Shown here piece after piece: positions 16,328 to 23,763 of a stretch of 27,096 bases of DNA; the stretch's first letter is position 1; every line of letters begins with the position of its first letter. The position numbers and the translations under genes are program-made. The notes under the pieces are model-generated. The model searched no databases and was not told the origin of the DNA. It saw only the letters and a program-made list of their open reading frames with translations. The stretch comes from Bacillota bacterium (GTDB taxonomy: Bacteria; Bacillota; Clostridia; Lachnospirales; Lachnospiraceae), in NCBI GenBank assembly GCA_023415055.1, contig JAEZLZ010000060.1, positions 1 to 27,096 of the forward strand, in the 5' to 3' direction.

Positions 16328-17224
16328 ATGGAATTACATTATTTAGAGATTTTTAATACCGTTGCAAAATATTCCAGTTATAAGCGTGCTTCCGAAGTAC
16401 TCAATATTAGTCAACCCGCATTATCCATTCAGATTAAGAAGCTGGAGCAACAAATCAACGTGAAATTATTCTATAAGGTCGGAAATAAGATGATGCTCAG
16501 CGATTGTGGCATCACCCTATACGAATATACCAGTAAAATTTTTACTCTTGTTGATGAGATGGAACGCAATATTATGAATCTGAACGAGTACATTGGTGGA
16601 ACGATTAACCTTGGCGGCAGTAATACGCCTGGTACCTATATCCTTCCTAATGTCATCGGGCAAATGAAGCGCGAGTACCCTTCCGTCACAATCAATCTAC
16701 ATATCGCGAATACCTCAGAGATTACAACCTTGATCGAAAACGGTACCTTAGATATCGCGGTAAATGGTGGAAATTGCATCTATAATAACTCTATCTCGGT
16801 AGAGAAGCTATATGATGACCGCTTAGTTATCGTCGCTTCCCCCATGAATCAATTAAGCGAGAAATTGGTTATCACTGTGGAGGATATCGCCGGTGAAGGC
16901 TTCATCGTTCACGAGAAGACCTCCCAGCTCTATACTTGTTATAAGCTGTTTATTGAAAAGAATAATATCCCGAAAAACATTAATATGTACCTCGGAAGTA
17001 TTGAGGCAATCAAGCATGCTGTACAAGCAAATCTGGGTATTTCCATTATGCCTTACTGTGCGGTTCGACTTGAAATAGAAACCGGTCTTTTAAAGGAACT
17101 CTGCATCAACCCATTTGATGCTCCCTATCCCTATAATCTTATTTATAATAAAGACAAGAACAATTCAGTCACCCTTCAAAAATTCATTGAGGTCTTGAAA
17201 AAAGTATTTTCACAGATGACATAG
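16328..17224 (+). CDS. LysR-family transcriptional regulator
   Basis: The 298-residue protein starts at ATG 16328, six bases after GAGG. Residues 1-60 form the LysR helix-turn-helix (YLEIFNTVAKYSSYKRASE, LNISQPALSIQIKKLEQQ, LFYKVGNKMMLSDCG). A linker helix and a two-lobed effector domain follow, with GGTINLGGSNTPGTYILPNVI, the repeated LIENGTLDIAVNGG pattern, and IKHAVQANLGISIMPYCAV. The length is typical and the CysB/CbbR-like arrangement is complete. It is transcribed away from the sodium-pump operon with an overlapping control region, so it likely activates that operon in response to a carboxylic acid or related metabolite (inference). Confidence 0.95.
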   Translation: MELHYLEIFNTVAKYSSYKRASEVLNISQPALSIQIKKLEQQINVKLFYKVGNKMMLSDCGITLYEYTSKIFTLVDEMERNIMNLNEYIGGTINLGGSNTPGTYILPNVIGQMKREYPSVTINLHIANTSEITTLIENGTLDIAVNGGNCIYNNSISVEKLYDDRLVIVASPMNQLSEKLVITVEDIAGEGFIVHEKTSQLYTCYKLFIEKNNIPKNINMYLGSIEAIKHAVQANLGISIMPYCAVRLEIETGLLKELCINPFDAPYPYNLIYNKDKNNSVTLQKFIEVLKKVFSQMT

Positions 17225-17254
17225 TACTCTGTATCAGATTAAAAATGCACAAAA

Positions 17255-17294
17255 CAATAGAATGCACGCTTCGCGAACTTTCTATTGTCATGAA
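17255..17294 (+). repeat. Palindromic repeat, copy C
   Basis: CAATAGAA (17255-17262) pairs perfectly with TTCTATTG (17280-17287). Compared with copy B, the second pair has changed from G-U to A-U, so pairing is kept despite a base change. It lies between the LysR stop and the next hairpin. Confidence 0.6.
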
Positions 17295-17299
17295 CAATA

Positions 17300-17340
17300 A
17301 CAGCCCGTAAAGTCTGATTTCATTCAGTCTTGCGGGCTGT
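17300..17340. terminator. Terminator hairpin between LysR and the Ca2+/H+ antiporter
   Basis: ACAGCCCG (17300-17307) pairs with CGGGCTGT (17333-17340), with further inner pairing (CTGA with TCAG). Neither side has a long U-tract; the minus side has TTATTGTT. It probably ends the antiporter transcript and perhaps the LysR one. Confidence 0.55.
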
Positions 17341-17404
17341 GACTATATTATCACTCTAAAAATTTTTTTGATTGAGCTGCTTTCGTTCGTTAAAACGAAG
17401 CTTA

Positions 17405-18451
17405 TCAGCCAACCACGAAAAATCCGATTGCAGCAATTAAGTACACGGACATAAGCTTTAATCCTTCCATCCAGTTCGATTTTCCAGCCTTCACAACCTG
17501 GTTTGCGATAAGTACACTTGCTCCAAACAGAAATAGTTCGATTGGTTTAAATACAATACTCATTGGAGAAAATGCCAGGCTCATTAATACAGACACCGGT
17601 ATTACAAAAAGTGCAATCTGCAAACTTGATCCTACTGCTATTTCGATAGAAATATCCAGTTTATTTTTTAAAGCCATAATGATAGCCGTAGTATGCTCCG
17701 CAGCGTTTCCTACAATCGGGATCAATATGATACCCACAAACATCTGCGGAATCCCTGCCGCTTCTGTCATGGGTTCAATACTGCCAACCAGCAATTCGGA
17801 TTCAACTGCAATGAAGATCGTCGCGATCGCCAGAACAAAGATACTAAATGGAAGACTCCAATTTGCATCTATGTCCTCCGCATGTTCTACGCCATAGAGA
17901 TCCTTTTGGGTATGAAATGAATATACCATTCCTATGACATAAATAGAAAGTAAAATCACACTGGTTATCGTACTCAAGCCTTCATATTTTGAAATGATAA
18001 GCTTCTCCGGAGAGTGCCAGGTAAATACCGCCGGAAGCGATAAACCAATCACCGCAAACAATAGCATGGTTGCCGTGAAGGTCCCCAGCTGTGAATCATA
18101 CTTTAACTCCTTGTGCTTTAGTCCACCTACAAAAAGACTGCAGCCTAAAACCAAGAGAATATTACCAAGCACAGAACCTGCAAGTGATGCTTTCACTACA
18201 TCAAACAAACCAGCTCTAATAGCAAAGAAACTAATAATCAGCTCTGTTGCATTTCCAAAGGTTGCATTCAAAAAACCACCAAACCTTGGGCCGGTAAAGG
18301 TTGCAATTTCCTCCGTTGCAGCTCCTAAATAACCAGCCAGGGGCACAATTGAAGCACAGGTTAAAAAGAACATGATTGTCGCATTCCATTTTAGAAAATA
18401 GCCAGTAAAAGATAAAGGGATACATAATAGAAAAATTTTTAAGTACTTCAT
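17405..18451 (-). CDS. cax: Calcium/proton antiporter, CaCA superfamily (CAX type)
   Basis: The 348-residue protein starts at ATG 18451 after GGAGGAG. It has two homologous halves with the acidic signature motifs of CAX exchangers: FGNATELIISFFAIRAG (E70) and VGNAAEHTTAIIMALKNKLD (E252). These are the ion-binding glutamates in the family, and GSVLGNILLVLG and GSSLQIALFVIP follow them. About eleven hydrophobic helices are seen, with a charged loop near residues 182-197 (QKDLYGVEHAEDID). It exports Ca2+ in exchange for protons at the cytoplasmic membrane. It appears to be a single gene with its own promoter; TATAAT is found at 18477-18472 on the minus strand with no clear -35, beside the palindrome ATACTAGTAT. 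Confidence 0.93.
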   Translation of the reverse strand: MKYLKIFLLCIPLSFTGYFLKWNATIMFFLTCASIVPLAGYLGAATEEIATFTGPRFGGFLNATFGNATELIISFFAIRAGLFDVVKASLAGSVLGNILLVLGCSLFVGGLKHKELKYDSQLGTFTATMLLFAVIGLSLPAVFTWHSPEKLIISKYEGLSTITSVILLSIYVIGMVYSFHTQKDLYGVEHAEDIDANWSLPFSIFVLAIATIFIAVESELLVGSIEPMTEAAGIPQMFVGIILIPIVGNAAEHTTAIIMALKNKLDISIEIAVGSSLQIALFVIPVSVLMSLAFSPMSIVFKPIELFLFGASVLIANQVVKAGKSNWMEGLKLMSVYLIAAIGFFVVG

Positions 18452-18559
18452 CTGAAAGTCTCCTCCAAGTCATTATACTAGTATATTCGTTGGTATGAAT
18501 TATGTTAACAAAACGACAAGAAAGGATTGCAAAGCATTTGGCTATTCTCCATTATTCCT

Positions 18560-18634
18560 TTATGGTAATGGCGAAGCACCACGCGTGTATTCCGTGGATT
18601 TTAGGTTCTCCAATACCGCTATCTTAAGAAACAC
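18560..18634 (-). CDS. Possible 24-residue peptide with a strong ribosome site
   Basis: On the minus strand AGGAGGTGG lies at a good distance before GTG 18634, and a frame of 24 codons (MFLKIAVLENLK, then STEYTRGASPLP) ends at 18560. The ribosome site is among the strongest in the window, yet no longer gene follows it. It could be a leader peptide upstream of the antiporter, the start of a decayed gene, or chance. No signal sequence or known peptide motif is seen. The rest of the 18452-18819 interval shows no gene. Confidence 0.25.
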   Translation of the reverse strand: MFLKIAVLENLKSTEYTRGASPLP

Positions 18635-18819
18635 CTAAACCACCTCCTATTATTACATACTGAGATCCAAATAGTGAACTAAGATCTATTCCCTTCGAAG
18701 CTTGATAAGAGTCTAATATGGGATACTTTTTACTCCATGCACTTGTCCAATCAATTTCATCAACAACTTCTCAGCAACCTCTTCTTGTGATAAGCGGGTT
18801 TTCGCTTACCCTCGTATAA

Positions 18820-20100
18820 TTAAGCATAGATTCGTTCTATTTTATACTCAGAGTTAGTTACCAGCCACATTTGCGGAAAATAGCTCATAATATTCCAAAT
18901 ACCGATACCATAAATTCCATATTCCGGTACTAATTTTACGTAGGCATCAACACTTCTTGCATCTCGAAATCGTACAACATATTCCTCAACAGAGATATAC
19001 TGGAAATAGGATGCTTTTGTAGTTTCATCATACTGAATCACTGCACCAACATCTCCTGCTAATTCTATTGCGGCATTATTCGTGATGGTTAATCCACTTG
19101 TAACGCATGGTATATACGGGCGTTTCCATACATAGCCAAGAATCGGTACTCCTATTATAGTTTTCTCCGGTGGTATTTGTTTCGCCATATAGCTTACATA
19201 ATCCCTTATGGAATCAAATGATATGACACCGGTAGGGATTCCTTTCATGTTTCCCCACTCATAAGGCATATATAGGATACCATCCAGTGCCTGCCCAAGT
19301 CGTGCATAATCAAGTCCGATATATTTCGTACTAGTCATTATTTCAAATATATTTATGTTTATTGTCTCAAACACTTTAAAGCCTTCCTCTTTGATTCGCT
19401 TTGAAAAATTAGTAATAAAATCTACATAAATTTTTAGATCCTTCGGATATATATATGGCGTACTTATATTTACTCCATAATAACCTTTTGTTTTCAAAAT
19501 ACTGATAACCTTGTTAATAAACTGATACTGTTTTTCTAGGCTCAAAAGAACATTATGTGTCACGTTAATTTCTTCTGTTGGATCTTGCGTAGCTGCTGTT
19601 AACATCATGATTGGTGCTACGCCATATTCCTTTGCCATTTGAATCATTTCATTATCATCAATATCATATATTTCGCCCTCTGCCGTAACCGTATAACTAT
19701 AAATTGTTATATAAGTCAGAAAAGGTAATGTCTTTCTTAATACTTCTTTATCAATAAAAGGATAAGTAAAACCATTTGTTGATAGTGTCATGATTTTCTC
19801 ATCCTTATAGCTTATTACAATTGTTTCCCCCGGATAAATAAAATCTCGATTAGAAAGATAAGGATTATTTCTTAGCAATTGAATCACTGGAACGCCATAA
19901 TAATCTGCAATGCCTGCTAACGTATCTCCTTCCTGTACAGTATGCATTATCTCAGGATGCAAAATAACCAAAGTTTCTCCAACAACTAAGTTGTTGGGGG
20001 CTTTTATTTCATTCTCAAGAATTAATCTTTCTGCTGATACTCCATAATTTTCTGCAATTGAATTTATTGTTTCCCCATCTTGTACTACATGAATAATCAT
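18820..20100 (-). CDS. LysM-domain protein with degenerate GH18 (YaaH/SleL-like) domain
   Basis: The 426-residue protein starts at ATG 20100 after GAGGGT. Two LysM modules are clear: residues 2-47 (IHVVQDGETINSIAENYGVS) and 52-96 (MHTVQEGDTLAGIADYYGVP, ending YPGETIVI). From about 105 the sequence follows the GH18 barrel of spore cortex-lytic YaaH/SleL proteins, with TYITIYSYTVTAEGEI, GYYGVNI, ILYMPYEWG, IIGVPILGYVWK and YGIYGIGIWNI. Active relatives read GVNIDFEY at the fourth strand; here it is GVNISTPY, so D213 and E215 are replaced by Ser and Pro. Chitinase-type hydrolysis is therefore unlikely. There is no signal peptide, as in spore-coat-located relatives. It may bind peptidoglycan or cortex without cutting it. 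Confidence 0.88.
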   Translation of the reverse strand: MIIHVVQDGETINSIAENYGVSAERLILENEIKAPNNLVVGETLVILHPEIMHTVQEGDTLAGIADYYGVPVIQLLRNNPYLSNRDFIYPGETIVISYKDEKIMTLSTNGFTYPFIDKEVLRKTLPFLTYITIYSYTVTAEGEIYDIDDNEMIQMAKEYGVAPIMMLTAATQDPTEEINVTHNVLLSLEKQYQFINKVISILKTKGYYGVNISTPYIYPKDLKIYVDFITNFSKRIKEEGFKVFETININIFEIMTSTKYIGLDYARLGQALDGILYMPYEWGNMKGIPTGVISFDSIRDYVSYMAKQIPPEKTIIGVPILGYVWKRPYIPCVTSGLTITNNAAIELAGDVGAVIQYDETTKASYFQYISVEEYVVRFRDARSVDAYVKLVPEYGIYGIGIWNIMSYFPQMWLVTNSEYKIERIYA

Positions 20101-20128
20101 AAATACCCTCTAATAATCGATTTATTTT

Positions 20129-20157
20129 ATTATATGAATCCTAGAATAATTAGTTAA
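20129..20157 (-). promoter_or_regulatory. Likely promoter of the LysM/GH18 gene
   Basis: On the minus strand TTAACT (20157-20152), 17 bases, TATAAT (20134-20129), about 30 bases before the start codon. A sporulation sigma factor would be expected for a spore protein, but no sigma-E or sigma-K consensus was evident. Confidence 0.45.
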
Positions 20158-20226
20158 TGCTATGCCTCACCCATCAAAAGCCAAAATGAATATATTCCTA
20201 TCCCATAAGTTATAATCCCTATTCAG

Positions 20227-20257
20227 AAAAAGCAGCATCCGTGAGGAATGCTGCTTT
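20227..20257. terminator. Rho-independent terminator (10-bp stem)
   Basis: AAAGCAGCAT (20229-20238) pairs with ATGCTGCTTT (20248-20257), loop CCGTGAGGA. The minus strand continues TTTTTCTG. It is about 200 bases beyond the kinase stop and probably ends the amino-sugar transcript. Confidence 0.75.
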
Positions 20258-20453
20258 CTAACTTCTGCGGTCTTCAAGGTTTCTACAATATCCAACTGGC
20301 TGCCGACGATTTGCTTCCGTCACCATAATCATATCGAACGAACGGCAAAACCAATCATTGTGCTTAAATGCTGAGACTGAACCTATACTTTCTTTTATTA
20401 TTAACTCTACTTTTATCTTTTCTTGTATCTATCTCATGCGCTTTCCTCAATTA
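20258..20453 (-). other. Interval with an open frame of 56 codons, no recognised gene
   Basis: Between the terminator and the kinase stop, the minus-strand frame 20428-20258 is open for 56 codons (parts read AFKHNDWFCRSFDMIMVTEA and GYCRNLEDRRS). It has no start codon near its 5' end and no ribosome site. It may be a remnant of a lost gene or simple read-through sequence. Confidence 0.2.
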
Positions 20454-21350
20454 TTAAACCAACTGTTTCAATAAAAGTGCTGCAGCTCCATACATTCCTG
20501 CCTTATTACCAAGGGCTGTCCTGGTAATCGACACATGATTATAACTCTCCATAATATTATTCATCACATTTTCTTTTACTTTATTTATTATATATTCTTG
20601 TTCCATAACTCCACCTCCAAGAAGAACACAGGATGGATTCAGTATATGAATTAAGGATATCAGTCCATAGGAGATTTCCGAGATCCACTCATCTACTGCT
20701 ACTCGGATCTCCTTCCTGTGTAACTCCTTGAATATCTTTCTCCCATCAACAAGCGTTTGATCAATATTTTTGATTTTACGAACCAAAGCTGTCGTGGATG
20801 CATACTTCTCATAGCAACCGCTATACATATCTTCACTAGCGTCTCTGTCCTCGGGATGAATAATCATTGCTCCCATTTCTCCTGCAGAAAAGGTACTTCC
20901 TCTGTATATTTCACCGTTCAGTACCATTGCACCGCCTACTCCGGTCCCGTAGGTCAAACAAATAAACTCCTTATAACCGATACCTGCTCCGTAGTGAGAT
21001 TCTCCGATTGCTGCAGCATTTACATCGTTCTCCACAACGACCGGGACATGAAATTCCTTCTCCAGAATTTCCTTAATTTTCATACCGGTATAGCCCGGAA
21101 TATTCTTATTGGCATAGCGAATCATTCCCCTTTCAAAGTCCACTTGTCCTGCCGTGCTTATGCCGATACCGGTAACCTTACCATAGCTCTTCAGAAGCTC
21201 CCTCGCTTTGCTGATTACATATTCACCGCCAAAAGAGGAATTGGTATCGGTTTCCTGTAGATCATGCAGAGAGTCATTGCTGAATATTCCTGATTTGATG
21301 GAGGTCCCTCCTATATCCAGTACTGCCAATTTCATGTCCTGAACGCTCAT
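20454..21350 (-). CDS. nanK: ROK-family sugar kinase, probable N-acetylmannosamine kinase
   Basis: The 298-residue protein starts at ATG 21350, directly after the stop codon of the preceding fragment (TAAATG); ATG 21335 is an alternative giving MKLAVLDIGG. The ATP phosphate motif is LDIGGTSIKSG, the sugar site ENDVNAAAIGE, the second phosphate motif LTYGTGVGGAM, and a catalytic aspartate is in ENDVN. The ROK zinc motif CxCGxxGCxE is reduced to DMYSGCYEKYAS, so only one of three cysteines remains. It follows nanE, so phosphorylation of ManNAc to ManNAc-6-P is the best guess. Glucokinase or another ROK activity is possible. Cytoplasmic. Confidence 0.8.
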   Translation of the reverse strand: MSVQDMKLAVLDIGGTSIKSGIFSNDSLHDLQETDTNSSFGGEYVISKARELLKSYGKVTGIGISTAGQVDFERGMIRYANKNIPGYTGMKIKEILEKEFHVPVVVENDVNAAAIGESHYGAGIGYKEFICLTYGTGVGGAMVLNGEIYRGSTFSAGEMGAMIIHPEDRDASEDMYSGCYEKYASTTALVRKIKNIDQTLVDGRKIFKELHRKEIRVAVDEWISEISYGLISLIHILNPSCVLLGGGVMEQEYIINKVKENVMNNIMESYNHVSITRTALGNKAGMYGAAALLLKQLV

Positions 21351-21572
21351 TTACGCTTCACACCCTTCCACTTCAATCTTAAAGACACATTTCTTTATTT
21401 TTGTACATTCACCATTTCGAAGTGTGGGCTTATGTGGCTCTTCCTGCATGCACACCTGAAAGCATCCCTGCTCTATGACACACTCCAGATATTTACCATT
21501 CGAAAGCGTACAAGTAATACCTTTCTTTTCATTTCTGATCCTGCTTAAATATATAGATAGCTTAATTGCTAA
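21351..21572 (-). pseudogene. Decayed YhcH/DUF386-like gene, C-terminal part only
   Basis: The frame is open from just after a TAG (21575-21573) to TAA at 21351, 73 codons, with no in-frame ATG, GTG or TTG at a usable position. The end reads IEQGCFQVCMQEEPHKP followed by KIKKCVFKIEV, resembling the C-terminal cupin strands of YhcH/YjgK/YiaL (ExGxFxIxxxxExHKP...KKxVxKI). The first half of a normal protein of about 150 residues is missing. An ATG with AGGA six bases upstream (about 21530) is in another frame and stops after 19 codons. YhcH genes commonly accompany nanE and nanK. The call is a degraded nan-operon gene, though a short novel protein with a frameshift is possible. Confidence 0.55.
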
Positions 21573-21590
21573 CTATTTCTTTCGTATTTG

Positions 21591-22292
21591 TTACTTTTGG
21601 TTTCTCTTCTCGATAACCTTTACAAAACGTTTGGTGATATCCATCGGCCTAGTAATTGCTGTTCCAACGACTGCTGCATATGCTCCTGCTTCAAAGACCT
21701 TCTCCAAATCCTCCGGGCACCATATACCGCCTTCCGCTATTACCGGCTTACCGCTTTTTTCTGCCAATTCTTTCACCATAGTCACATCCGGAAGCTCTCT
21801 TCCCTTTGTATATTCGGTGTAACCGCTCATTGTTGTTCCTAAAAAATCAAATCCTAGCTCTGCTGCATGCATACCTTCTTCAATGCAAGAACAATCTGCC
21901 ATAAATAAATTGTTCGGATATTTTTTTCTAACTTCCTTGAAAAACTCATCCAGGGGAACTTCATATGGCCGCGTTCTATTGGTGGCGTCTATTGCAATAA
22001 TTTCACAGCCGCAAGATACCAGCGCATCTACTTCTCTCATCGTTGGTGTGATATATACATCACAGTCGTTATATACCTGTTTAATAATACCGATCACCGG
22101 AAGCTTTACGGTTGTCTTTATTTCAATAATATCCTCTACCGTATTGGCTCTTATTCCAGAAGCACCTCCAAGCATCGCTGCATACGCCATACGCCCCATG
22201 ATATAAGAACTATAAAGAGGCTCTTCCTTCAATGCCTGGCATGATACTATTAAATTTCCCCGTATCTGCTCCATTATTTCATGATTTTTCAT
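21591..22292 (-). CDS. nanE: N-acetylmannosamine-6-phosphate 2-epimerase
   Basis: ATG at 22292 follows AAGGAG with eight bases between; the longer upstream frame has no ribosome site. The 233-residue protein follows the NanE barrel: IRGNLIVSCQALKEEPLY, MAYAAMLGGASGIRAN, LPVIGIIKQVY (catalytic Lys, K71), YITPTMREVDALV, IIAIDATNRTRP, DFLGTTMSGYT, and KPVIAEGGIWCPEDL (catalytic Glu, E187), ending in VVGTAITRP. It converts ManNAc-6-P to GlcNAc-6-P in sialic acid and ManNAc catabolism. The kinase lies downstream and the RpiR regulator upstream. No NanA lyase or sialic acid transporter is in the window. Confidence 0.95.
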   Translation of the reverse strand: MKNHEIMEQIRGNLIVSCQALKEEPLYSSYIMGRMAYAAMLGGASGIRANTVEDIIEIKTTVKLPVIGIIKQVYNDCDVYITPTMREVDALVSCGCEIIAIDATNRTRPYEVPLDEFFKEVRKKYPNNLFMADCSCIEEGMHAAELGFDFLGTTMSGYTEYTKGRELPDVTMVKELAEKSGKPVIAEGGIWCPEDLEKVFEAGAYAAVVGTAITRPMDITKRFVKVIEKRNQK

Positions 22293-22360
22293 AATTAATT
22301 CTCCTTTTCTCTCCGATGATAATTCGATCATATAATTACACATCATTATTAATTCTATTT

Positions 22361-22389
22361 TTAATAGTTAGCTTTAATCTTTTTGTCAA
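22361..22389 (-). promoter_or_regulatory. Possible proximal nanE promoter
   Basis: Minus strand: TTGACA (22389-22384), 17 bases, TATTAA (22366-22361). It is about 70 bases upstream of the nanE start. The -10 is weak. Confidence 0.45.
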
Positions 22390-22455
22390 ATTATCGAGAT
22401 ATGTATTATCATATAAATAATTCCCTGATAATTTGTAATATTTTTCCTGCTTTTC

Positions 22456-22470
22456 TCCGCCTTAGGCGGA
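22456..22470. other. Short GC-rich hairpin in the nanE leader
   Basis: TCCGCC-TTA-GGCGGA forms a 6-bp stem in an otherwise very AT-rich leader. T5 follows on the plus strand only, so it is not a terminator for nanE. It lies between the two candidate promoters and may be an operator or an RNA structure. Confidence 0.35.
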
Positions 22471-22536
22471 TTTTTAGCATATTTACATTTTACATACATT
22501 TTTTCCTGTAATAGTAGATCTCTATCCCATATCCTT

Positions 22537-22564
22537 ATTATAACGAAATTTTATTCTTTGTCAA
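22537..22564 (-). promoter_or_regulatory. Distal nanE promoter
   Basis: Minus strand: TTGACA (22564-22559), 16 bases, TATAAT (22542-22537), both consensus. Transcription would start near 22530 and give a leader of nearly 240 bases. Confidence 0.65.
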
Positions 22565-22569
22565 CATTT

Positions 22570-22591
22570 AAAAAGAAATTTTTTTCTTTTT
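22570..22591. promoter_or_regulatory. Probable RpiR-type operator upstream of nanE
   Basis: A perfect dyad: AAAAAGAAA and TTTCTTTTT separated by TTTT. It ends five bases upstream of the -35 of the distal promoter. A similar sequence, AAGAATTTTTTTCCTT, lies upstream of the regulator gene at 23803-23818. A/T-rich dyads of the GAAA...TTTC kind are common for MurR/RpiR proteins (inference). Confidence 0.4.
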
Positions 22592-22791
22592 AACAACCTT
22601 GTCCACGTTGTGCAGTGAGCGTTCTCAAACTCTGATAAAGCTTTTATGAGCATAGATCCCGGCGGTTATTACCGGATACCCTAAGACCATTCCATTCGAA
22701 TGATCGCAGCCCCATTGTCAGCTCCGATGGCTTTCCAGACAAATTCCCTTTTGATTGATTTTTGAGTTTCAAATCCTTATAGACAATAATG
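22592..22791. other. Intergenic stretch without an identified gene
   Basis: Between the nanE control region and the rpiR terminator no gene with a start and ribosome site is visible. A minus-strand frame of about 30 codons (parts FVWKAIGADNGAAIIRMEWS, ending near 22690) looks protein-like but has no start codon at its beginning. Confidence 0.25.
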
Positions 22792-22830
22792 AAGGGCTGT
22801 CGTACTAAAAAATGTACGGCTGCCCTTTTT
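22792..22830. terminator. Terminator after the rpiR-family gene
   Basis: AAGGGC and CGTAC on the left pair with GTACG and GCCCTT on the right around an A-rich loop. The plus side has T5; the minus side has only TTCATT, so its strength in the rpiR direction is moderate. Confidence 0.55.
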
Positions 22831-22851
22831 CAACTTGATATATAGCAATGA

Positions 22852-23709
22852 TTAGTACAATTTTTCTAATACAGACGAGGAAGTTTTTTCATTATTAATA
22901 CTGCATTGTTCAAAGTAACGCCGGTAATACTCTGTATATAGAAGATCGACCAAAAAGAGTTGGCTTATTTCAGCGGATGTAGAGCCACCCTGAAGTGGTC
23001 CCTCATTGGCTCCTGATAGGAGTGTAATATCAGAGTAGGAACTGAGAGGAGATTTTATAAATCTGGTAATGCAAATAATCTTTGCTTCTGCCTTCTTAGC
23101 AATTTGCGCAACATGTATGGTGTCCTTTGTAGCACCGGAATAGGAAAACAGTACGGCTACGTCTTCACTTGTCAAAGTGGAAGCTAACATGGCCTGCATA
23201 TGGCTGTCTTGAATACAGAATACCTTATTCTCGATTCTTAAAAACTTATTCATAGCCTTCATCGCAGTTAGCATACTTGCTCCTACTCCAAAGAAATAGA
23301 TCATTCTTGCTTCATGAAGCATATTAATCGCCCGATCCACATCCTCTTCACGAATCAGTGAAAAAGTTTCCATAAGCGCATTAATGTTAGTATTTAAAAC
23401 TTTCTTCGATAGTTCACTGAAGGTATCGTCCATGGAGATGTTATTCCCCGTAAACTGATCCATTCCTTCCCGTCCTTCATTAATGCTTAGAGAAAGCACC
23501 ATCTTAAATTCCTGATAGCCCTTTAGATCCATTGTCTTGCAAAAACGGAATACACTGGTATCTCCAACCTTACAAGCCTCTGCCAAATCAGTGATTGACA
23601 TAAAAAGGACTGCTTTCGGATTGGAAAGAATAAAATCGGCTACCTTTTTCTCTGCTTTTGTCAGCTGGTTATAAGAGGATTTGATATTTGTAATAAAATC
23701 TTTCTTCAT
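22852..23709 (-). CDS. MurR/RpiR-family transcriptional regulator (HTH plus SIS domain)
   Basis: The 285-residue protein starts at ATG 23709, five bases after GAGGTG. The N-terminal RpiR helix-turn-helix is evident (residues 1-77: LTKAEKKVADFILSNP, then SITDLAEACKVGDTSVFRFC). From about residue 110 a SIS phosphosugar domain follows (ARMIYFFGVGASMLTAMKAM, EDVAVLFSYSGATKDTI, AKIICITRF). SIS domains of such regulators bind sugar phosphates. With nanE and a ROK kinase downstream, the ligand is probably ManNAc-6-P or GlcNAc-6-P, and the regulator a NanR-like one (inference). It is separated from nanE by about 560 bases and has its own promoter and terminator. Confidence 0.93.
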   Translation of the reverse strand: MKKDFITNIKSSYNQLTKAEKKVADFILSNPKAVLFMSITDLAEACKVGDTSVFRFCKTMDLKGYQEFKMVLSLSINEGREGMDQFTGNNISMDDTFSELSKKVLNTNINALMETFSLIREEDVDRAINMLHEARMIYFFGVGASMLTAMKAMNKFLRIENKVFCIQDSHMQAMLASTLTSEDVAVLFSYSGATKDTIHVAQIAKKAEAKIICITRFIKSPLSSYSDITLLSGANEGPLQGGSTSAEISQLFLVDLLYTEYYRRYFEQCSINNEKTSSSVLEKLY

Positions 23710-23763
23710 TCACTCACCTCACACAAATTTCTTTATCTTCACTATCAGGTAACATTTTATTAC

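Noticed and set aside
18785..18812. TAAGCG...CGCTTA hairpin as terminator of the LysM/GH18 gene
   Set aside because: Only six pairs and no U-tract on the minus strand, so it was not listed.
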